Of a stretch of 39,505 nt of DNA, positions 34,418 through 39,505 are shown one piece after another (position 1 is the first letter of the stretch; every line of letters begins with the position of its first letter). Under the pieces are notes generated by a model. It had not been told where the DNA came from. It was given only the letters and a program-made list of their open reading frames with translations, and did not search any database. The stretch is from the NCBI GenBank assembly GCA_016839245.1, contig JAEOUN010000107.1, positions 1-39,505 of the forward strand. The letters are read 5' to 3'. The stretch is from Candidatus Thorarchaeota archaeon (GTDB taxonomy: Archaea; Asgardarchaeota; Thorarchaeia; Thorarchaeales; Thorarchaeaceae). The position numbers were made by a program, and so were the translations under genes.

Positions 34418-34560
34418 GCTCTTTGCACCGATGGTGCTGAAAATTAGTTTTGCAGTCTGTTTCGAAAAGCAATCTCCATCTGAGCACGAATCCTGGAGAA
34501 TAGATGTCATGTATTATTAGATTGGCTTGCAAAAGCGTTCTCAGATCCAATTTATTGATA

Positions 34561-35634
34561 TTAATTTGGATACTCCGAAATAGGCGTATTGTTCTTCAGG
34601 AAGTCTACTAGTTCTTGGTATGCATCTCTCAAGAATTGTGTATTTTTCTTAAAGGTATTAATCTGGTTGAGAATTTCCTTTACCTTATCCATAAGCGATG
34701 AAACCTCTCTTTTCTCTTTGTCTGGCCATTTTTCGGATTCAAGTGTGGATAAAATCTCCTGAAATCTAGAAGCATATGTAAAGATGAAATTATCAGTGTT
34801 CAAAATCGTAGTGAGAATACTCGATGAGATAGAATTCAGATAGTAGATTCTCGGTTTTCGATGTTCTCTTGGTAAACTGTGAATGAATCCTCTCCTAAGA
34901 GACTTCTGCAGAAAACGAGAGATTGTACTTCGTGAGAATCCCGAGATATCCATCAAAGTCTTTTGATCAGCACTCCGATGAGTGTAGAAAATGCGTAGTA
35001 TTCCATCTTTTATCGGGTTGTCTTTGTAATAGATCAAAATATCCATGAATCTCTCCTCTAATTCTTGGGTATCAAATGGATAGACTATCATCTCATTGAG
35101 AGGGATTATCTCTGATGTGTCCTCTTGAAAGAACGAATACCTCTTTTCTCTACTAATCTGTCTTCTTTGAACTTCAATATAATTTCGAAGACTATTGAGT
35201 CTTCTCTGCAGAAATGCTACCTCAATTGGATATGTGCTCTGTAGTTTTTGAAGATCTGACTGTTTTTCCACAATGTATGTATCGAGTCTCTCAAGATCTT
35301 CAAGGATTTGAGTTGATGGAGTATAAACAAAATTGATCTTCTCAGGCCTTATACTATAGATGTTCTTATGGGTCCCCGAGATAAATTGGCGATTCACAAT
35401 CTCTGTCTGAAGAAACAGCTGCAAAATCGATGAAATGGTACCGAGAGAGAATCCTGTTAATTGCTTCAGTTGTTCTTGAGTCAAGGTGTCATGAATCTTA
35501 AGATAGGCAAAGATCTCAGTCGCCTTGGGATTTAAGTCGACCATTTCTCCAACTGTCTTATAGAAATTCACTATTTCGCGCTCAATTTTCTTTGCTTTCT
35601 TTGACAATAACTTGGTCTGACTCATGGATCTCAT
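34561..35634 (-). CDS. Tandem winged-helix transcriptional regulator (MarR/GbsR-like)
   Basis: Protein of 357 residues with two similar DNA-binding units. The first (about 33-100) reads EIFAYLKIHDTLTQEQLKQL then TGFSLGTISSIL; the second (about 210-275) reads ILRIFYTHRSADQKTLMDI then SGFSRSTISRFLQKS. Both have the GFS-(S)TIS recognition helix of GbsR/MarR-like proteins and are followed by long charged helices suited to coiled-coil pairing. Such tandem arrangement in one chain would give a pseudo-dimer. The ATG at 35634 has AGG close upstream; an ATG three codons later is possible. It is divergent from a surface-protein gene and shares a symmetric promoter with it. Confidence 0.8.
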   Translation of the reverse strand: MRSMSQTKLLSKKAKKIEREIVNFYKTVGEMVDLNPKATEIFAYLKIHDTLTQEQLKQLTGFSLGTISSILQLFLQTEIVNRQFISGTHKNIYSIRPEKINFVYTPSTQILEDLERLDTYIVEKQSDLQKLQSTYPIEVAFLQRRLNSLRNYIEVQRRQISREKRYSFFQEDTSEIIPLNEMIVYPFDTQELEERFMDILIYYKDNPIKDGILRIFYTHRSADQKTLMDISGFSRSTISRFLQKSLRRGFIHSLPREHRKPRIYYLNSISSSILTTILNTDNFIFTYASRFQEILSTLESEKWPDKEKREVSSLMDKVKEILNQINTFKKNTQFLRDAYQELVDFLKNNTPISEYPN

Positions 35635-35686
35635 CCTATCTACAGTATCTCATCATATTTTACCCTAATTCTTGCTATGAAGGCAA

Positions 35687-35723
35687 TTTATATTTTCAAA
35701 TTTTAAATTTTAGAAAATATAAA
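35687..35723. promoter_or_regulatory. Symmetric divergent promoter with 11-bp inverted repeat
   Basis: TTTATATTTTC at 35687-35697 and GAAAATATAAA at 35713-35723 are perfect inverted copies around a 15-base AT-only spacer, AAATTTTAAATTTTA. Each arm is the TATA-like element for one direction: the left for the regulator (start 35634), the right for the SBBP protein (start 35746, transcription start about 35743, nearly leaderless). The dyad could also be the binding site of the regulator. Confidence 0.65.
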
Positions 35724-35745
35724 TCTACTTGAAGGTAGTTATGAA

Positions 35746-37362
35746 ATGATAAATAAACAAAATTCTGTAAAAGAGATGGCAATCCTTGGTATCCTATTGC
35801 TTCTCTCTCTAGGAACGCTCTCCATAGCAAATGCTACAACAGAGTATAATCCAATCGATCTAATTGATTTTTCAACTTACTTGGGCGGTGCAGGTGATGA
35901 GCACATGGATGTCGTGTATGCTTTTGGAAGCATGGTTACTGATTCAGAGGGTAACATCATTGTGGTTGGTCGGACAACATCAACTGATTTTCCATTGAAG
36001 AACGCCTATCAAGATCATCTCAATGGATCCAGTGATAGTACTATATCGAAGTTTCATCCCAATGGTTCACTGATATTCTCAACATACTTCGGTGGCTCAG
36101 AGCATGAGTTAATCACAGGTGTAGTTGTTGACTCAGAGAATAATATTATAGTAGCAGGCATCACAGGATCTTCTGATTTACCAGTGATAAATGCCTTTCA
36201 AACAGATAGCGCAAGTTCCACTGAAGGAGTGACCGATTGTTTCATTGCAAAATTTTCAGAAGATGGACAATCTCTTCTGTTTTCAACATACTTCGGGGGA
36301 AGCGATTATGATTACATCTATGCTGTGGCCATTGATTCTGATGACCGGATAGTCATCACCGGAACAACTCAATCAAATGATATTCCATTATTACATCCTG
36401 TCCAGGATTCAAATGGTGGGTCTCTTGACATATTCATTTCATTCTTCGAGGCTGATGGACAGTCTCTATTATTCTCAACATATCTAGGAACAGCAGGCAT
36501 CGATCATGGGCGAGATCTCAAATTTGATTCGCAGGGAAATATCTGGCTTACAGGAATATCCGCAAATGGGGATTTAGCTACCGAAGGTGCCTATCAAGAA
36601 GAGTATTCGGGTGGCATCTGTGATGCGTATCTTGCCAAGTTTGACACAAGTGGAACGCTGGTATACTTCACTTTCTTGGGCGGTGCAGCTTTGGAATGGG
36701 GGAATGCACTGGCAATAGATAATGGTGATAATATCGTAATAACGGGTTTCACAACATCTGATGATTTCCCGACAATGAATCCCTACCAAGACGAACCTGT
36801 AGATTTTGCTGACATGTTCATCACAAAATTCGCTCCAGATGGAGAGAGTATTGTCTTCAGTACATATTTTGGTGGCTCCTCAGTTGACCACAGTAATGCT
36901 ATCACAATAGACTCCAATGATAACATCATTGTGACCGGTCAAACCAATTCTTTAGATTTTCCAACGACTTTGCCATATAACACAACTGAAGAAAATCATA
37001 CTAATATGACAATAGTTGCATTGGACTCAGAAGGTTCACTCCTCGCTTCATTGGTATTTGGGGGAGTGGATAATGATGTTGGTATCGAGGTAGTCTGGTA
37101 CTCAAATTACACCTTTGTTGTCTTAGGTTATGCAGAATCCACTAATCTTCCCATCAATCAAGCCTATCAAGAGAATAATGGTGGCGAGTATGACATGTTC
37201 ATCATGAAACTTGATTTGCAAGACTTGCTAGTTACACCTACTCCTACATCGACTCCTACTGAAACTGAAGGATTTCCTCTTGGTCTACTTGAAGTCAGTA
37301 TAGTAATTGGAGTAGTAGCCGTTGTCGTGGTACTCTTGATTGTCAGAAAGAGAACAAGCTAG
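35746..37362 (+). CDS. SBBP-repeat (beta-propeller) surface protein
   Basis: Exported, membrane-anchored protein of 538 residues. The signal peptide is about residues 8-28 (MAILGILLLLSLGTLSIANA). Seven or eight SBBP repeats of about 55 residues follow, each with the pattern FSTY(L/F)GG, then D-(E/D)(N/D)NI(I/V)V-G-T-S-DFP. A short Thr/Pro stalk (TPTPTSTPTETE), a membrane helix and a VRKRTS tail close the protein. Such repeats make a beta-propeller, usually at the cell surface, and are used in adhesion or binding. It is divergent from the tandem winged-helix regulator. The short leader suggests a leaderless or nearly leaderless mRNA. Confidence 0.9.
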   Translation: MINKQNSVKEMAILGILLLLSLGTLSIANATTEYNPIDLIDFSTYLGGAGDEHMDVVYAFGSMVTDSEGNIIVVGRTTSTDFPLKNAYQDHLNGSSDSTISKFHPNGSLIFSTYFGGSEHELITGVVVDSENNIIVAGITGSSDLPVINAFQTDSASSTEGVTDCFIAKFSEDGQSLLFSTYFGGSDYDYIYAVAIDSDDRIVITGTTQSNDIPLLHPVQDSNGGSLDIFISFFEADGQSLLFSTYLGTAGIDHGRDLKFDSQGNIWLTGISANGDLATEGAYQEEYSGGICDAYLAKFDTSGTLVYFTFLGGAALEWGNALAIDNGDNIVITGFTTSDDFPTMNPYQDEPVDFADMFITKFAPDGESIVFSTYFGGSSVDHSNAITIDSNDNIIVTGQTNSLDFPTTLPYNTTEENHTNMTIVALDSEGSLLASLVFGGVDNDVGIEVVWYSNYTFVVLGYAESTNLPINQAYQENNGGEYDMFIMKLDLQDLLVTPTPTSTPTETEGFPLGLLEVSIVIGVVAVVVVLLIVRKRTS

Positions 37363-37432
37363 ATTTTGCTGATGTTAGAGATATTCTACTCCAAAGATTC
37401 ACTTATTTCAGTGGTGAAAGAATATTTTTCTC

Positions 37433-38104
37433 TTATAAAAAAAGAAACGGGTGATTGAATTCTCCCGTTTCATTTTTGTATAATAGCTCATTCGATACTT
37501 TATTTCTGTATTTGCTGTCATGTGCATATCCAGAGAGGATAGCCAGTACAAGTGCCATAAAGCTGAATATGGTCAATTGCATTACAGGAAGAGATTCAGC
37601 TAGAACGAATTGAGATAAGATTACCATGCCTGGCCACAATGATAGATACGCAATTACGCCAACTGGGAACAGGATTGGCCAAAGTCTAGCCAAAATATCT
37701 CTATTCAATATCCATTCTGAACTCGATGTCATTCTTGTTCTAATCACACCAAGAATAAAACCCATTATGGGTGGACCAAATCCACCTCCAACAAGAAGAA
37801 GAACAAATGAAAGGAGAATGAGGTTTCTTCCCCAGTCTTTCCTCTGTATATAGATAACTGCCCATACTATTAGCATAATTGAGACGAGAACTGTGAGTAT
37901 TCCTGATAGCAGTAAGTTCGGAATAATTGTCATTGCTGGTTCTCCAGCTAAGATCTCGTATGCCTTCACATCTGGCCAAGATTCAATCACGAATCCATTC
38001 GGTACGATGTTACCTTGAAGAATTTCTCCAGTTCCATGTTCCAAGCCTGCTATTCCAACAATAGCGCCAAAGGTAGATAGAGTTACTCGGGCTGTATTTT
38101 CCAT
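37433..38104 (-). CDS. Polytopic membrane protein
   Basis: Protein of 223 residues, family not recognised. Hydrophobic helices lie at about 60-85, 92-118, 142-165 and 175-192, with a shorter one near residues 9-22. It begins one base after the stop of the flavodoxin gene and so is the third gene of that operon. The C-terminal residues lie inside a bidirectional terminator hairpin. It may be a membrane partner of the flavodoxin; direct evidence is lacking. Confidence 0.7.
   Translation of the reverse strand: MENTARVTLSTFGAIVGIAGLEHGTGEILQGNIVPNGFVIESWPDVKAYEILAGEPAMTIIPNLLLSGILTVLVSIMLIVWAVIYIQRKDWGRNLILLSFVLLLVGGGFGPPIMGFILGVIRTRMTSSSEWILNRDILARLWPILFPVGVIAYLSLWPGMVILSQFVLAESLPVMQLTIFSFMALVLAILSGYAHDSKYRNKVSNELLYKNETGEFNHPFLFL
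37437..37477. terminator. Bidirectional terminator
   Basis: GAAACGGG at 37444-37451 and CCCGTTTC at 37464-37471 pair perfectly around a 12-base loop. T runs follow on both strands: ATTTTT on the plus strand (37472-37477), TTTTTTT on the minus strand (37443-37437). It serves both the SBBP gene and the membrane-protein gene, whose last codons it overlaps. Confidence 0.75.
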
Positions 38105-38105
38105 C

Positions 38106-38738
38106 TCATATCATCCCCGTCGTTACTTGTGTTACTAGTTCTCTTGCCCAATTGCGGATTGCCTCCCAATCCCTTGTATCATAGACACCGGGTCCAGTCT
38201 CTGTGATGTGCGCTTCTTCGCAAGCTGACTTGATTTCCTCCATCGCCATCTTAGACCACCAAGGTGTTTTATGGAGATTCCAGACTCCACCAAACACCTT
38301 CATCGATATTGGTTGTAGATCATATTTTGCTGCCTTTTCTTCTAGGTATGTCCTTCTAGCTCTACTGATTTCTTCTGGATTTCCTTTAGACTCAGCTATT
38401 GCTTGGGCTCCAGATGATACAAAGAGTGCTAATTTCTTTGATTTCAATTGATGATGAAACCGTTTCAGAAATCCTTCGGATTCTTTTGTCCATCTATCAA
38501 TTTGCATCCCACTTCCAACGATGATGAGTGCATATTCCGAGATATCTTTGACCTTCTCTTTCTTTACATCTACTAGCTTGACTTCGAATCCTTCATTACT
38601 CAGGACTCTTGCAATTTCCTCTGCAGTTTCTGCGGTTGCACCATAACGAGTGCCATAGGCCACTAAGACACTTACCTCAGAATGACTTGATGCTCTACTA
38701 ATTGATTTGCTTATGTCTATTGTTTCATTAATGTTCAT
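38106..38738 (-). CDS. Flavodoxin-domain protein
   Basis: Protein of 210 residues resembling the flavodoxin-5 group, which includes HemG-type protoporphyrinogen oxidases and related quinone-linked enzymes. The FMN phosphate loop is AYGTRYGATAETA at about residues 27-39; VGSGMQIDRWTKE and FVSSGAQA supply the other flavin contacts. KTPWWSKMAMEEI near the C-terminus is typical of this group. A 20-residue polar N-terminal extension is present. The start overlaps the stop of the upstream membrane gene by four bases (ATGA), and the following membrane gene begins just after it, so all three are co-expressed. Confidence 0.88.
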   Translation of the reverse strand: MNINETIDISKSISRASSHSEVSVLVAYGTRYGATAETAEEIARVLSNEGFEVKLVDVKKEKVKDISEYALIIVGSGMQIDRWTKESEGFLKRFHHQLKSKKLALFVSSGAQAIAESKGNPEEISRARRTYLEEKAAKYDLQPISMKVFGGVWNLHKTPWWSKMAMEEIKSACEEAHITETGPGVYDTRDWEAIRNWARELVTQVTTGMI

Positions 38739-39505
38739 ATCTTTGACCTCCCTTCTATTGCTTGATCTGAATTACTATGCTGGTCTCTTCCCAGAATGAG
38801 GAGTTTCTGACCAATCAGGATGTGCCATATCATCAATAACAGACCCGCAGTGGATACGAAAAAGACACTGATTATTGGTACAAAGACTTGTGTGATGCAA
38901 TAGATGAAATCAAACAGGCTTGCAAGGATTCCCAGAAGAGCAATTCTCCTGCCAAACAGATCGTTTTGTAGCATGATAATTGATACAATCAAACCCGATG
39001 CTGCAAGCAGGAGGAAACTTGTGAGAATTCCAGTGCCCTGATTACCCATTGTGAGTACTGCCTCTCCTGCAGCTAATAACAAAAATTTCTGTGAATCTGT
39101 AGTGGCAATAGCATATTGGTCACTAAGGGCTAGCATGGAGAAAGCTGTGTTTGAAGCGAAATATACCGCTATCCCGATAAACTCGAAGACCACTGCAAGT
39201 AACATGTGACTAGCGTTAGTTTCTCTTAGGATTACATAAAGAGAGAGAAACATGATACCCGCCAACAAGTAGTCAACCAGGTCAAATATACTTAGAAAGG
39301 CCAATCCTATGAATCTATTACTCTGAAGAAGCGTGAACCAATCAAGAGCAGAGCTAGGTATTACTATGCCACAGAATAGTGAAATCTCTGGTCCAATATT
39401 CCTCCTAAAGATGACTCCCGCAATTAAGGCCGCTAACCCTCCAATTAAATAGAGATTCTTCCACGAGGAGTCTAGAGATTCCGCTTTTGGCTTGTAAATG
39501 TTGAA
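38735..39505 (-). CDS. Polytopic membrane protein, DUF4386-like, start outside window
   Basis: Open frame of 256 residues running to the right edge of the window without a stop, so the true start lies beyond it. The first TTG inside (39304) would cut off a helix (LIGGLAALIAGVIF) and conserved-looking SSALDWFTLLQSNRFIGLA. Five or six membrane helices are present. The pattern of helices and DLVDYLLAGIMFLSLYVILR resembles DUF4386 membrane proteins, a family without known function; this link is from memory of the pattern. It is upstream of, and overlaps, the flavodoxin gene. Confidence 0.75.
   Translation of the reverse strand, partial: FNIYKPKAESLDSSWKNLYLIGGLAALIAGVIFRRNIGPEISLFCGIVIPSSALDWFTLLQSNRFIGLAFLSIFDLVDYLLAGIMFLSLYVILRETNASHMLLAVVFEFIGIAVYFASNTAFSMLALSDQYAIATTDSQKFLLLAAGEAVLTMGNQGTGILTSFLLLAASGLIVSIIMLQNDLFGRRIALLGILASLFDFIYCITQVFVPIISVFFVSTAGLLLMIWHILIGQKLLILGRDQHSNSDQAIEGRSKI

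Noticed and set aside
39100..39304. Right-hand membrane gene starting at TTG 39304
   Set aside because: The frame stays open to the window edge and upstream residues form a clear membrane helix, so the start is outside the window.
1..39505. tRNA, rRNA, insertion sequences, toxin-antitoxin or defence genes
   Set aside because: I looked for cloverleaf-like segments, transposase motifs and defence-family motifs on both strands and found nothing I could support.

Overview
The window looks archaeal. Many genes begin at TTG or GTG, the clearest ribosome binding sites are GGAGG/AGGTGA-type, and AT-rich TATA elements sit where transcription should start. Typical archaeal families are present: PadR and Lrp/AsnC regulators, an HDLRN-type PAS histidine kinase, NosD-type beta-helix surface proteins and Liv-type ABC transport. 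The large surface proteins share a Ser/Thr-rich stalk, a C-terminal membrane helix and a basic tail, and one carries repeated Ig-like domains. Together this makes me lean toward an Asgard (Thorarchaeota-like) genome, but that placement is inference. I see no rRNA, tRNA, CRISPR array or transposase.

Layout. (1) 1-14404 is a mixed region: a partial gene, a TPR protein, a three-PAS histidine kinase, a divergent FdhD-family protein, a PadR regulator with a repeat-rich promoter, small zinc-finger membrane proteins, a methyltransferase, a flavodoxin, several unknown proteins including a 512-residue orphan, a small squalene-cyclase-fold protein, and a large beta-helix surface protein. (2) 14751-28147 is a metabolic island. 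It carries all five subunits of a branched-chain-type (Liv) ABC importer, one copy each, interleaved with an Lrp/AsnC regulator, an enolase-superfamily enzyme, an Asp/Glu/hydantoin racemase-family protein, an opine dehydrogenase-family oxidoreductase, a DapA-family lyase, a class V aminotransferase, the dihydroxyacetone kinase subunits DhaK and DhaL, and a 156-residue protein I do not recognise. (3) 28293-32777 holds a metallo-beta-lactamase-fold protein and a three-gene operon (SPASM radical SAM, B12-binding radical SAM, TetR) whose promoter carries an 18-bp perfect palindrome. (4) 33137-39505 holds a beta-propeller surface protein, a tandem winged-helix regulator divergent from an SBBP-repeat surface protein with a symmetric shared promoter, and a three-gene operon of two membrane proteins and a flavodoxin; the first gene of that operon runs off the window.

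How the genes may work together. The island reads as an uptake-and-breakdown pathway for an amino-acid-derived or opine-like compound. The importer brings in the substrate; racemase and enolase-family enzymes could adjust stereochemistry; the opine dehydrogenase could split an N-carboxyalkyl amino acid into an amino acid and a 2-oxo acid; the aldolase and aminotransferase could process the products; DhaKL could phosphorylate a three-carbon ketose for glycolysis. The substrate and order of steps cannot be read from sequence. The junction between the binding-protein and permease genes contains a 15-bp inverted repeat, a duplicated ribosome-binding/start region and a short overlapping upstream ORF, which together suggest RNA-level control of permease expression.
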